Positions 24,690 through 38,228 of a stretch of DNA of 64,000 nucleotides are shown in pieces. Under the pieces are notes generated by a model. It saw only the letters and a list, made by a program, of their open reading frames with translations. It did no database searches and was not told the DNA's origin. The stretch lies in NCBI GenBank assembly GCA_030737835.1, contig CM060849.1, positions 3,224,001-3,288,000 of the forward strand. Direction: 5' to 3'. Position numbers and translations under genes: made by a program. This DNA comes from Acorus gramineus (taxonomy: Eukaryota > Streptophyta > Magnoliopsida > Acorales > Acoraceae). Position 1 is the stretch's first letter; each line of letters begins with the position of its first letter.

Positions 24690-25100
24690 CCTGGTATACT
24701 CCCATGATCAGTACGCTTCCGAATGCATCGGTGGTACCTACGGATGGGAGCCCTCTGTCAGGACAGCTTTAACGCCTGGGGAGTTCCTACATCGGATCCA
24801 ACGAAGGGGAGAACGATCCCACGCTCGCAACATCATTCGTTAACCCTCTCCCGGGTAGCCTCTACCTGGTATACTCCCACGATCAGTACGCTCCCGAATG
24901 CATCGGTGGTACCTACGGATGGGAGCCCTCTGTCAGGACAGCTACAACCCGGCCTCTTCAACTCACCGCTCTACACCCTTGGTCCACCGGTAGCCCTTTC
25001 CCCGGGTAGCCTCTACCTGGTATACTCCCATGGTCAGTACGTTCCCGAATGCATCGGTAGTACCTACAGATGGGAGCCCTCTGTCAAGACAGATGTAATC
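24690..25100 (-). repeat. Triplicated segment in LTR D
   Basis: The unit CTACCTGGTATACTCCCA ... GGGAGCCCTCTGTCAGGACA occurs near 24690, 24860 and 25010, each about 80-90 bp and separated by short GGATCC-containing or leader-like pieces. Other LTRs have one or two units. Confidence 0.8.
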
Positions 25101-27899
25101 CCGAGAAGTTCCTACATCGGATCCAACGAAGGGGAGAACGATCCCATGTTCGCAAAGCGAACGCAATGAAAAATAACTACTCTCGATAATCACTTATCGA
25201 GATAGAATACTACTGTACTCCCACACCGTTGCGTCGCTCAGACACAAAGGGGTTACCTCTGCTCTCACGTAGAAGTAAACCCATAAGCTAATGAATTCTC
25301 TTGAATTCCAAATGAGTGCATCGCTCGGATGCACAGGGCAATTACATCGCTAGCGCTCTAACTAATAAGGTACAACCCGACAGCGGGTCATACCCACGCC
25401 TATTCCAGATAGGCCTAATTAGTTTTAACATGCGCATATATTTTATAGGAGAATTTAATCTTAGTTGTGTGCATGAACCATATGCACGATCACATATCAA
25501 TTAATCATAGGGATACTCCCTAATCATATATTTACATCATAATAAATCATACAACATGCATACATGGTCATTAATCACATAAACATACAAAATATACTCT
25601 AATATCTGTTGGATATCGCCAACTTAAAAGAAAGGGTCAAGCGCGATCTCGCGCACTAACAGGTGCATGCCAATATTCCAAACGAACCTGAGTCGAGTAG
25701 GAAATCGCCTCTACTTACCCAGTTCGTTTAGAGGGAGAGGGCGAGAGAGATCATCATCTCATGCAGCTGGTTATAGCTTTGCCCCATTAGCATGGGCGCA
25801 ACAGCTACACCACGCCCTCGAGTCTTATGGCAAGAGAATATTAGGCAGGTGCCCGTTATTAACCCAGACTTAATCATACTGTATATTCCCATTAATATGG
25901 TGGGAGTAGTATTACAATATTACCTAAGACATGCCATATTCTATACATCCATACACATTTACAACATACATGCCCATACTAGAGGGGCTCATGCAACACA
26001 ATCATTCATACATGAATACAATACATGTATATAAGCCTAGCATGCAAGATATCTACATATTATAGCTTAAGCATGGCCATACTACTTATCTACACAAGTA
26101 CTATAGCTAGGATGCCCCATCGATGCGCGACACGTGACTACGTGCGTCGAACGCATCCCGAGGGGGGGGGGGGGTGTCACGCCCCAGGGCGGCCGTCCCC
26201 GGGACGCGGCAAGTGTATATAAAATATCAGAATCTACACAGGAGGTCAATAATATATCATACACAAACAACCAGAATGACACACAGACACAAAGGGGCTG
26301 ACATGATATACACAAATACAACTGAATATATACAAACGCGTGCCAAGCACGGAAATAAAATACATACAGTCAAGAAGGGATGCTGATAACCTCTGGCACT
26401 CGCGGAACGTGGCGCTGCTCCGCTACTGAAGGAATCCCTCGGAAAGCTCCAACTGCTGCTCCGGCTCCAGCTCAGGCTCAGTGGCAACTGGGGAAAAACA
26501 TATGCGAGGGGTGAGCCACACGCTCAGTGAACGGCACAACCCATGCATCACAGACAATATTGACCACTATCCAGATCTTAATAATCCACAATCTCTTATT
26601 AACAACCACTAAATGGTAATAAATACTCAAACTAGTGGGTCGCTCAATCGCCACCCCACTACACCCTCACCCTTCAATGGGTGACATAGGATTTTGGGAC
26701 TGATAATCATCCAATCACAACTCCAGTGGGTCGCTCATCGCCAACCCACTACACCCTCACCCTCACCCTTCCACGGGTGACATAGGATTTTGGGACTGAC
26801 TAGGCTGTTGGTCACCCTTGGTCCACCGATAGTCTCTCCTCCACTCCGTAGGCCGCTGGGCTATCACCCCCACAACTTCAGCACAGTCCGTCACAAATAT
26901 CGGGAGGCGCCTACTGATGGGAGCCCTTAGAAGGGACGGCCTTTCTAACGCTGGGGTAGCCTCTACCGGATCCAACGAAGGGGACAGAACAGCCTATCCA
27001 TACGCATATGATCCACTCGGATCCGCTGACAACACATCTCTACAATTCTAATGTCATGAACTCTTCAGAGTTCCTCCAGGGCGCATAACCAAGATGCGGG
27101 GAACACGTACAATAAAAGCAAGGTTGTAATATCATTGGGGGAAAGAACTCGGGAGGGCGGCGTGAGTTCCCGATATAGGATACCCCGACAACCAAACAAG
27201 GAACACGGAGTACCCTAACCCGGGTCTCACCGCTGTCCTCGCAAGGCCCCTCCCCTATAATATTCACTAAATATGCTAATAATCATACCAGTTATATAAC
27301 ATTACTTATAATATTACTGGGACTAGAAACCTTGGGAGGGCAGCATGAGGTCCCGATACAGGACATCCCGACAACCAAATAAGGAACACGGAGTACCCTA
27401 ACACGGGTCTCAATGTTGACCTCGCAAGGCTCCTCCCTATAATATTATCTAAGGCATGCGATTTAACATACACTAGTATTTAATTTAATAAATAAACTAG
27501 TAGGACGCATGCATAGGCCGAGGTTTCCTATCATGAAAACAGGGGGCATGGTGCATGGCTCTTACACCTATCCTAAGGGTGCAAGTCCCTAATATGCAAA
27601 GACTAGGGTAGCATGCATTCTACATTTAAATCATGCAAGCATGGATTACATATTATTGCAGGTTAATATACATCCATGGCGCCCCAGGAGAGGTCGGTAT
27701 ACGCCCAAGTGCGTATAACGCCTCTCTACTGGGTTGGATTGTCCCACTCACCGGAGATCGGGTCGTCGCGCGACCGTCTGTCAAGATCTGCAAGACAGGT
27801 ATTTATACGGTGAGTAAAATCCACAAATACCCCAAAATACATCAAAAATACTCTAAAAATACCCAACACTCGGACAAGCGTACATACGGCCCGTACGCA

Positions 27900-28500
27900 C
27901 GCGTATCCGAGTATCCCGACTCACTCTCGAACCCACCGGGCAACCGCACGCACGGCTACCCGCCTCGGGCGCACAGCCGAGCCCGTGCCCGCGCGCCAAG
28001 GCGCCCTGCCGAACTCAGCCCGCACGCCCGGACACCACCGGCGTACTGCCGCACGCCTGCCCGCGCGCCCTGACGCACCGCCGCACGCACGCGCACGCTC
28101 GGGCGCGCCCCCGCGCACCGCGCGTCCAGCCCAGCGCGCCCCCGCGCGCACTGCACGCACGCCCCAGCACGCGCGCGCACTGGTCCCCAGCACCGCGCCC
28201 AGGCGCATGCCCAGGCGCCCTGCCCAGCACCCAGGCACAGTGCCCAGGCGCCCTGCCCGCGCGTGCCCGCGCGCACCCACGCGCACACCCCCGCTCGCGC
28301 CAGCACCCGCGCGACCACTCCGCGCGCACCCGCGCACCCGCGCGCATGCACCCGCGCGCGACTGCGCGCCCGACTGCGCCCAGCGCCTAGCGCGCCCAGC
28401 GCCACCCGCGCGCACGCCCTCGCGCACGCGCGCGCCCCTGCCAGCTGCTGCGCCTGCTGCCTGTGCTGCTGCCTGCTGCCCAGGACTTCCAGCTTGCCAG
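27900..28500 (-). repeat. G+C-rich block of LTR E
   Basis: Almost pure GC/CA alternation (CGCGCGCACC type) on the plus strand, grading into CTGCTGCC words near 28440-28490. Multi-frame open reading comes from the composition. It lies between the leader donor and the mini-exon acceptor of copy E. Confidence 0.85.
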
Positions 28501-28964
28501 CCCGAGCTCCTCTACCACCCACCTCCAACCACCCCAAGGACTCCGACCACCTCCCACAGCCCTCCCACGGCCACCCACCGCCGTCGACCACCACCCAACC
28601 TCAAATCCACCCTCCTAGCATACATCTATGCAAGAAAAGAGAGGAAAAGAGGCTTACCGAGGGGAAGAAGGGAAGTCCGGATGCTCTCCGCGCGCCGAAA
28701 CCTTTCCCCAAAGGCTTCCAACACCCGGATCTCACTCGGCCTTCGAAACAGCCCAAAACAGAGGAGAAGAGAGGGGGGACGGAGGGGCTAATCTCGCCGG
28801 AATCGGGATTTGAAAGCACCGGGACCCGATCTACACTTCCTATGCTTTAGGTTTTTGGGTTTGAGGGGTCTAGGGGGCTCAAAAGTGAGAAACGGAGAGA
28901 GGGGAGAGAGAAAATCCAAATGGTAGGGATGATGAATAGTGCCCAAGATATTTTCTCACCCACC

Positions 28965-28971
28965 TTATATA
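28965..28971 (-). promoter_or_regulatory. TATA box of LTR E
   Basis: GGCTATATAAGGTGGG on the minus strand, upstream of the conserved CACTATTCATCATCCC leader start. Confidence 0.6.
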
Positions 28972-29394
28972 GCCGGGTCACTTAAAAACCCAGATACGCC
29001 CCGAAACTGTGAAATTTCGGAAACGTTACCGGAATTCGATGAAATTTTCGTGAGAGGCCTAAAATGGCACCAGGACACCAAATATGCAGTTAGATTTCCA
29101 ATCGGAGTCCTCTAGCTCAGGACGATAGCTAACAGTCCAAAAATTAGCGGTTCCGATCGAAAACCGAAAAAAATTGAAAAACTGCCAGAACGCTCCAACG
29201 GTTACCAGCAGGTTAAAAGTGACACATATATAACAGGGGGATTGGATCGAACCACTCACCATACAACCCGGGACCTCGCGCATCCCATCCGACGAGATCT
29301 GCAAGGTAGGGGCATCAAATTTGGTGAGTAACATCACAATTTAAAACTTAGAAGCATTAGAAATACCAAAGACTTAGACATGCATGCATACAGG

Positions 29395-29620
29395 CTCGCA
29401 TGCATGCGAGCACGCGCGTTCGCACGCATGCCCGGATGCCCCAGCACCAACCCGAGACTCTGGGTAGCCCCCACGCACGCCCCAGCACGCGCACGCACGC
29501 GCGCGCGCGCACTGGTGCCCAGACGCATGCGCGGCGCACCCCCGCTCGCGCACGCGCCCGCCTGAGCCTGTCAGCGCCCGCCTGCGCAGACTGCCCCCCA
29601 ACGCGCGCCCAGCCTCTCCC
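29395..29620 (-). repeat. G+C-rich block of LTR D
   Basis: A shorter GC/CA block than in the type-1 copies, between the leader donor (29740) and the mini-exon acceptor (29299-29301). Confidence 0.8.
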
Positions 29621-30590
29621 AACCTCTTTTTAACCCTCCCCAACCCCTCACACACACTCTAACCCATATGCATAGCATGCATGAACACCCTAACAGCCCC
29701 CTATGCCATGAAAACCAAGAAAAGAAGGGGGAGAGCTCACCTTTGGAGGGGTAATGAAAGGGGGAGACTCGGGGGCCCTCGATGCACCCGCGACCACCTC
29801 AACCACCACCACCACTACCACCACCTCCTCAGCCCTCCTCAGCCTCCTTTGGCTGAAAATCAGGGGAGGGGGGGGGGAAGATCCATGAAATGGTGCTTGA
29901 GAGAGAGGAGATCAACAACTACCACACATGCACAAACCTAGTCATCCACTTGCACCATCTCCTTCTCTTCTCTTTGAGGAGTTAATACAAACACTTGGAG
30001 GGGAGTGAAAAGAGAGAAGAGAGAGCCTAAGATGTCTACGTGGGGAATGGGAGGGGAAGAGAGAGAGAGAGAGATATTTTGGCACATAAATATCTAAAGA
30101 GGGATCAAATGACTAAGTCGTCCTTGACTAGAAATTCTGTACATGCTTCACTAGAACAGCCATAACTTCCTCAATATAGCTCCGAATTGCACAATTCAAA
30201 ATCCGTTGGAAAGCCAAGAAGATTATCTACAACTTTCATGTTTATGCCAAGATCAAATAATCCCTCCAGCTATTCCGAAATTAGAGCTAAACATTGAACA
30301 GGGCTGCTGCCAGAATTTTTCATCCCCGGGGTATACTTGGAAAAATACCCATAACTTTTACTACATAAATCCAGTTGATCTAATTCCACTTTTATACGAA
30401 AGCTAACTCAAAACTGGACATCTCATAATAAAATCATATTTAAACCTCTTCATCTTGGATTTTAACAAAATTAAATCCAAATACCAAATCGGGAATACAT
30501 AACTTCTAGGAAAAAAAAAATTATGTAGCCAAATTTTCAATCAGAGTGCTCCAAATGACACATGCATAACAGTTATTTGCATTTAACTCT

Positions 30591-32451
30591 ATTCATTTTC
30601 ATCCATAGCTTTTACATAGTCAACCAAACAACAACAAAATTATTATTACATTTTTTTAAACGAGAATAAATGTATACGCAATCAAACTAAAATACATCAT
30701 TTCTTATCTATAATGATATAATTATCTATTATGGAATTATAGAATAGCTTATATCGATTCTCAAATGAGTGCTAATGGAATAAAAGAGCTCCCTCCATCA
30801 CCATCAACATTGTAGTTGTTCTTGATGATGTGACATCACTTATACTCCACCTCCGGTTGGGGAGCATAAACTTAAAATAAGGAGGAATACATGATAATAA
30901 AGAAAAAAAGTAATTTGTTTTGCAAGAATAAATCCTGACAGTTATACTTAAATAAACTAAAATGAGACCCGATAACTATTCCAGACGGGTGTTGAAATTG
31001 TTTATCAGGACTTATTTATGTCAATGAATAAAAATATCATTCTTTATCATTTAAAAAAAAATTATTACCCAACACTAACACACACATTCCAAAAATTGTT
31101 ACATCTATCATATTTATCATATTTATGAGGGATATTGTTGTCATTTTAAAAGTTATAAACTCTTATGATCTTATCCACCATTTATCATTGTTTTATCCAA
31201 GGTGAAACCAAACAATAAAAAGTCATTTTTACGTTTTCCAATGTAAATAACAAAAAAGGCAATCGAACAAAAATTTATTTATTTTGCATGGATTAATATC
31301 TATTTCGATATAGCTATCTAGGGCGAATAAATCTTATTGTCACACCCTAAACAGAGGTACTATCTATATGTACATAATATGAAAAACTAAAAAGTGGTTT
31401 GTATTCAATTCATTCAAATATGCACTCTACTTTTTATAAAAAATATTAATATATATTTCAAAAAAAATTCAAAAATGTGTTCAATATTAAAAGGAGATTG
31501 TATATTTTCTTTTTTAAGTTTATTAGTGTATGCTTCAATGTGGGTTTAATTTGACAAGAAGATAATTTCGATACAAATTATATTAATCTATAGAATAAAA
31601 AATATATATATTGTCTTTATTCACATTTATTGACAACACTTGTTTTGTAATATTTATTTTAAAATTTTCCATATTTGTTGTTTCTTTCACTTTTTAATAG
31701 TATTGATGATTTAGATATAATAATTTTACTGCCTTGAAAACACCAAAAATTCCTGAAGACAATTATCTTAAACATGCATATCAAATAATTTTTAAAAAAT
31801 ACTTCCTTTGAATGATGTAATTTACTTTGTTGAATATTTTTGTTGAAAATTATTATATAAGTGATATAATACATATTTATGGCGTTTTTGCATATTCAAA
31901 TAATTTTTATAAGGACCCCTAAAAAAAAATCCTGGTCCAGCACTGTACTCATAGAAGGAGGTATGTGTGTGTAATTATATAAAAGTGAACTACACCTAGA
32001 TAAACCAATGCATGTTTTTGCCCTTTATTTTTCTTTTTTTAAAAAAATGAAAAGTTATAAATCTAACATACACCGCACTAGGATAATACATACTACACTA
32101 GTGGAGTGCATGGTCGACTGGGGGGTCGTCTTTAGATTATATACGTGGCTACAAATGAAACTGACATGACCTGTTCGGAAACGAGTTTGGGGTGTTTTTG
32201 GGTTTGTAAGAACACTAAGTTCCCCAAACCTGTTTCCAAAAAGAAAAAAAGCTGTAACTTAATTAAAACCTGCATATACCTTTTTGCAAAAAATGTCCAA
32301 AAGCTAATTTTTTTATAATCTATGGAGAGACGGCTTTTTTCAAACTCAATTTTAAATCCATCTTTTGAGGAAAAGCTAATTCTTAGATCTGTTTCCAAAC
32401 AGGGCTTGAGTCTCGCCATGTTTGTTGCAGCTTTAATTTATACATTATAGA
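30591..32451. other. AT-rich spacer
   Basis: No gene is recognised. Open frames here (for example minus 31659-31874 and 32132-32419) are Lys/Ile/Asn/Phe-rich and lack domains. A short TGTCACACCCTAAAC word at about 31339 recalls an LTR end, but no partner was found. Confidence 0.5.
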
Positions 32452-32456
32452 TTATA

Positions 32457-33017
<561 letters not shown>

Positions 33018-33022
33018 TTATA

Positions 33023-33712
33023 CATTTTAACTTATTTAATAAGTAGTAGACATGTTTATTGTACCTGTTGAAAAACAGAGAATAAACAGTAGTGAATGCT
33101 TGTTAAAACAAACTGTAAAATAATTTTTTTCTATTTAATTGTCAAAATACCCCTTTCAAATGTAAAAGTTAAATTTAATTTCTGTTTGATAAACCAATAT
33201 GGTTTTATTTATAAAATAGTTTTTTGAATATTTAAAAGATAAATTAATATAATAATAATAATATTTTTTTAATAAAAGTTAAAATTCACAATAATAATTT
33301 TCAAATATTATACTCTACAATAGTAATATATTTGGTCATTAGTGTTCAAAAGATTTTTTTTACAATAATATGGTCATTAGTGAAAAAAATAAAGCGCGTT
33401 AATGTCCAAAATAATTTTTGGACATTAAAAGAAATAATTTTTTAAATCTGAAATGCATAATTTTAAAAAAAGTATTTTTTAATTTTTTTTTTTAAAAAAA
33501 CAATCCATAAGTTATAATTTGAAATGCACCATTTGCCCAACTCAGAGATGCTGACTTTTTAAAATTGTTTTAAGTTTAAATAAGTTCTAATAAATTTAAA
33601 TAAATATGCAACAACTAATTTGATGTACAAAACAGGCTAATCATTGTTTTGATTTAACAAAAAAATAGCAGGATCTTGACTTACACAAACTTTGACATGG
33701 ACACTTATGACT
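33023..33712. other. AT-rich spacer
   Basis: Poly(A/T)-rich sequence with no feature that I can support. It runs to the target duplication of LTR F. Confidence 0.5.
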
Positions 33713-34634
33713 GAAAATGTTATGCCTGTGTCATTTGGAGCCATTTCGGTTAAGCCTTGATCACTTCTGGGTCATTCAGGGCCTTTTTAATTTTTCGATC
33801 GGAGCCGCTAAAATTTTGGCTTTTAGCCACCTACGGGAGTTAAAGAACTCTGATTGGAAATCTGACTGTATATTATGGGTCCTGGTACCGTTTAGTACTA
33901 CCCATAAAATTTTTATCGAATTCCGGTAACGTTTGGAAAAATATGCAGTTCCGAATCGTATCCGGGTTTTCGAGAGTTCCTGGTTTGATTAGTCAAATAG
34001 TGTGAGATATTTTGGTGAATGGGGTGACCTTGGGTAACCTTACCCCCCTTTCCTTAATGATGAAGCAACCATTTGACTATTTGAAGTGTTAGTGGGTGAG
34101 TTTAGGTTAGGTTCACCCCCCTCATTTTTCCATTACACTCACCCCCCCCCCAAGTGGAAAATATCTCTCTCTCTCTCTTCCCCTCTCACTCTCACGTGGA
34201 TTTTTTTGGGGGTCTCTCTTCCTCTCTTTCAATCCCCCCATGTGTTTGTATTAAAACCTCAAAGAGAAGAGAAGGAGAAGGTGAAGGAGGAAGAGCAAGT
34301 TTGTGTAAGTGTTGTTGTTGTTGTTGATCCTCCTCTCTCTAGCTCCCTTTTCATGACCTTTCCCCCCCCTGTTTTGCAGCCAAAGGAGGCTGGGGAGGGC
34401 TGTGGAGGTGGTGGTAGTGGTGGTGGTGGTTGAGGTGGTCGCGGGTGCATCGAGGGCCCCCGAATCTCCCCCTTTCATTCCCCCTCCCAAGGTGAGCTCT
34501 TCCCCTTCTTTTCTTGGTTTTTCATGGCTTAGGGGGTTGTGGGGAAGTCATGCATGTTAGGTAATTGGTTTAGGGTGAGTGAGAAGTGTGAGGGAGGGGT
34601 TAAAAGGGGTTAAAAAAGGGTTAATATTGGCTGG

Positions 34635-34900
34635 GCGCGCGTAGAAGGGCACTGGCAAGCGCAGGCGGGCTCGCAGGCGCGCGGGTGCGCGTGGACGGTG
34701 GCAGCGAGTGGGATGCACGCAGTGCGCCTGGGCGTGTGTCTGGGCGCGCGGCTGGGTGCCAGTGCGCGCGCGCGCGTGCGTGCGCGTGCTGGGGCATGCG
34801 TGGGGCTGCCCAGGGTCTCGGGTAGGTGCTGGGGCACTCGGGCATGCGTGCGTACGCGCGTGCTCGCATGCGTGCGAGGCCGTATGCGTGCATGTCTAAG
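34635..34900 (+). repeat. G+C-rich block of LTR F
   Basis: G-rich on the plus strand (GCGCGCGTGCGTGCGCGTGC type), ending before the AT-rich branch-point-like TAATTCTAGTGATTTC and the TTGCAG acceptor. It lies in the intron-like interval 34492-34975. Confidence 0.8.
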
Positions 34901-37309
34901 TCTTTAGTAATTCTAGTGATTTCTAAGTGTTAAATTGTGATGTTACTCATCAAATTTGATGCCCTTACCTTGCAGATCTCGTTGGAAGGGATGCGCGAGG
35001 TCCCGGGTAATGGTGAGTGGTTCGATCCAATCCCCCCCTCTCTCGGGATGCGCTCGACGCGCGTAGACGCGCGTCACGCATCGATGGGGCCCCCTAGCTA
35101 TACTACTTGTGTAGATAAGTAGTATGGCCATGCTTAAGCTATAATATGTAGATATCTTGCATGCTAGGCTTATATACATGTATGAATGATTGTGTTGCAT
35201 GAGCCCCTCTAGTATGGGCATGTATTTTTGGTAATGTGTATGGATGTATAGAATATGGCATGCCTTAGGTAGTATTGCAATACTACTCCCACCATATTAA
35301 TTGGAATATCCAGCATGAATAAGTCTGGGTTAATAACGGGCACCTGCCTAATATTTCCTTGCGATAAGACTCGAGGGCGTGGTGTAGTTGTTGCACCCAT
35401 GCTAATGAGGCAAAGCTATGACCAGCTTCATGAGATGATGATCTCTCTCGCCCTCTCCCTCTGAACGAACTGAGTAAGTAGATGCGATTTCTTACTCGAC
35501 TCAGGTTCGTTTGGAATATTGGCATGCACCTGTTAGTGCGCGAGATCGCGCTTGCCCCTTTCTTTTAAGTTGGCGATATCCAACGGATGTTAGAATATAT
35601 TTTGTATGTTTATGTGATTAATGACCATGTATGCATGTTGTATGAATTATTATGATGTAAATCCATGTTAGGGAGTGTCCCTATAATTATTAGATGATTG
35701 TGCATATGGTTCATGCACATAGCTAATATAAAATTCTCCTGGATATATTTATATGCGCATGTTAAAAGCTGATTAGGCCTATCTGGAATAGGCGTGGGTA
35801 TGACCCGCTGTCGGGTTGTACCTTATTAGTTAGAGCGCTAGCGATGTAATCGCCCCGTGCATCCGAGCGATGCACTCGTTTGAAATTTAGGAGAATTCAT
35901 TATCTTATCGGATTGTTAAGCCGGTAGTTTGGGCGTGACACCCCCTTGTGTCCGAGCGACGCAACCGTGTGGGAGTACAATTGTCACGCCCCAGGGCGGC
36001 CGTCCCTGAGACGTGGCAAGTTTATATAATATCAGCAGTCTATACAGGAGATCAATAAAATACTCTAAACAACATCGAAAATGACAACATAGACAAAAGT
36101 GTAGCTGACATAATATATACAAATAGAGGAAGCTCAAACGACTGAGTCTGTAATTCAAAGACATATTACAGACCCGATACATAATCAACTGTCCTGTGAG
36201 AGCCAATATATACAATGACATCCAAATACAAGTATGTGCCCAAGCACGGATAACAATACATACAATCAAAAGGGGATGCTGATGGTCTCTCACTCGCAGA
36301 ACGTGACGCTGCTCCACTACTGCTGATGTGCCTCGGGGAGCTCCTCCTTCAGATCCGACTCAGAGATCACGAAGAAAAATATATGCGAGGGGTGAGCCAC
36401 ACGCTCAGTGAATAGCACAACCCATGCATCACAATTCATATTAACCATAAATAATTTATAGTCCCTAAAACGGGAGCAACCACACATTCTAATGGGTCGT
36501 TTCATCGCCAACCCACCTCCCCCCTCACCCTCACCCTTTCCGGGGGGTGACATGGGCCTCTTGGGGCATACTAGACCGCTCTCCACCCCTGGTCCACCCG
36601 GTAGCCTCTCCCACCCTCGTAGCCTCCACCTGGTATACTCCCACTATCAGTACAGTCCGACGCATCGGAGGTACCTACGGACGGGAGCCCTCTGTCAGGC
36701 CAGCTAACGTCGGGGAGTTCCTACATCGGATCCAACCAAAAGGAGAAGACAGCCTACTCACACGGATACAATCCTCTTGGATCCGTCGACACCGATTGTA
36801 ACTCTACTAATGTCATGAATTCTCAAGAATTCCTCCAGGGCGCATAACTAAGATGCGGGGAAACATATATTATAACAACAAGGTAATAATATTCTCTAAG
36901 GCATGCTCTCATTTTGATTTAATTAGATTAAACTAGATGGGAACATGCATAGTTCGGGGCTTTCCAATTAAAGGACAAGGTGACTAAACATGCATAGGCC
37001 GCTATACATGATATAAGGGTGCATATCCCTAGCATACAAAGTCTAAGGTGGCATGGATATATCATATTAATCATGCATACATAGCTTTACATTTATTACA
37101 TGTTAATATACAATTATGGTGCCCCAGGGGAGGGCAATGCACGCCTACGTGCATCGAACGCCTCCCTACTGGGTTGGATTGTCCCACTCACCGAAGCCCG
37201 GGTCGTTGCGTGACTGTCCGTCAAGATCTGCAAGACATAGGCATTTAATATGGTGAGTAAACTACACAAATACATAAGAAATACACTAGAAATACCCAAT
37301 ACTCAGACA

Positions 37310-37730
37310 AGCATGCATACGGGCCCGCACGCACGCGAGCACGCGCGTATGCACGCGAGTCCGAGTGCCCCGACACCCTCCCGAACCCACGGGCAGCCAT
37401 ACGCACGGCCACCCGCACGCGCACGCACGAATGCGCACGCACGCACGCACCCCTGCGCCCCGGGCGCACTGCCGTGCCCTTGCCCGCGTGCCCAGACGCG
37501 CTGCTGCGCCCCTGCCCGTGCGCCCAGACACGCTGTCGCGCGCGCGCGCACGCTATCTCGCGCCCACGCGCACCGCGCGTCCAGCCCTGGCGTACCCGTG
37601 CGCACTACGCCCCCGCGCAGCACTTCGCGCGCACGCCCGCGCGTCTGTGCGTACACGCGCGCCAGTGCCTGCCTGCGCGCGCAGACTCGCGCGCACGCGC
37701 GCGGATGACCCCGCACGCGCGCCCGAGCCC
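37310..37730 (-). repeat. G+C-rich block of LTR G
   Basis: CGCACGCACGCACG and CGCGCGCGCGCACGC runs, C-rich on the plus strand. It is in the intron-like interval between 37844 and 37228. Confidence 0.85.
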
Positions 37731-38190
37731 CTTCCACCCCCTCCTCAGCCCTCCCACACCCCCCTAACACCCATGCAAGCATGCACACCCAATCACATAC
37801 CCTAATCAAGCATTTAAACAAGCATAGGGAGGAGAAAAGCTTACCCAAAGAGAGGAAAGGAAAGGGAGGGAACCCGGGTGCCCTTCGCGCACCGAATCGC
37901 CACCACCAAGACCACCACCACCAAGACCACCCTCAGCCCTTACAAAGGCTGAAAACAGGGGAGAAGGGGAGCCATGAGAGGGAGGTAAACAAAGGGGAAA
38001 GCAAAACTAAAACCATAGGAAGATAGATCTCACCCTTACCAATCTTTTCCCCTTCTAGGGTTTTCTTGATCTTTGCCTTCTACTACCTCTAATGGTGGAA
38101 AAAGAGAGAAGAGGAAGAGGTGGAGCTTTGTGTGTGAGAGAGAGATGAAGAGAAGAGAAGGGAAGGGAGAAGGGGACGCCCACTTAGGCT

Positions 38191-38228
38191 CACACACACA
38201 CACACACACACTCACACACTCACACACT
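38191..38228. repeat. (CA)n microsatellite in LTR G leader
   Basis: About ten CA units, then CTCACACA variants, near the LTR leader. Confidence 0.9.

Larger units (their letters stand above)
26175..29235 (-). mobile_element. Solo LTR, copy E (type 1), nested in D
   Basis: 3,061 bp, with ends TGTTATATATGTGTCACT at 29235 and GGGGCGTGACA at 26175. The target duplication is GGGGG (26170-26174 and 29236-29240), inside a run of 13 G. Minus-strand landmarks: TATATAA at 28971-28965, leader donor at 28658/28657, G+C block, mini-exon 27787-27752 (36 nt), and the CACTGAGCGTGTGGCTCACC box near 26530-26505. The roughly 110-bp GGAACACGGAGTACCC box is present twice (27140-27250 and 27320-27430). Confidence 0.92.
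23822..30571 (-). mobile_element. Solo LTR, copy D, split by copy E
   Basis: The outer minus-strand LTR (about 3.7 kb net) has target duplication GTTAT at 23817-23821 and 30572-30576. It starts TGTTATGCATGTGTCATTTG at 30571 and ends GGGGCGTGACA at 23822. It carries a leader donor at 29741/29740, a small G+C block (29395-29620), a mini-exon of 39 nt (29298-29260), a type-3 module (about 25290-26160) and a type-2 module (23822-25250). Copy E inserted in its post-donor G-run. The type-2 part has the box TGTCAGGACAGCT with its GGTATACTCCCA partner in three tandem variants between 24680 and 25100. Confidence 0.9.
19036..30590. mobile_element. Degraded inverted-repeat (MULE-like) element hosting later insertions
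   Basis: The left arm (about 19036-19130) begins ATAAATGCATATAACCCC and includes TTTCATTGAATATTCAAACA. The right arm, read in reverse complement from about 30590 across the insertion points, gives TTAAATGCAAATAACCCCC, then TTTCATTGAATATCCATATA. With the two LTR insertions removed the element would be about 1.8 kb including the hAT. Flanks TTATTCATC and CTATTCATT are a possible but decayed 9-bp duplication. No transposase is seen. This is the oldest layer here, since the hAT and both LTRs lie within it. Confidence 0.45.

Noticed and set aside
20824-29235. LTRs C and E read as the two LTRs of one minus-strand element
   Set aside because: Each has its own matched target duplication, and LTR D has its own pair of borders around E. 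The space between C and E is LTR D sequence, not a pol-bearing interior.
31339-31353. TGTCACACCCTAAAC as a possible LTR end
   Set aside because: A short match in AT-rich DNA without the following GGGCGGCCGTCCCC palindrome or a partner.
35931-35940. GGGCGTGACA inside LTR F, looking like another LTR end
   Set aside because: No start terminus or target duplication can be paired with it. The surrounding sequence continues as the type-3/type-2 junction of F.
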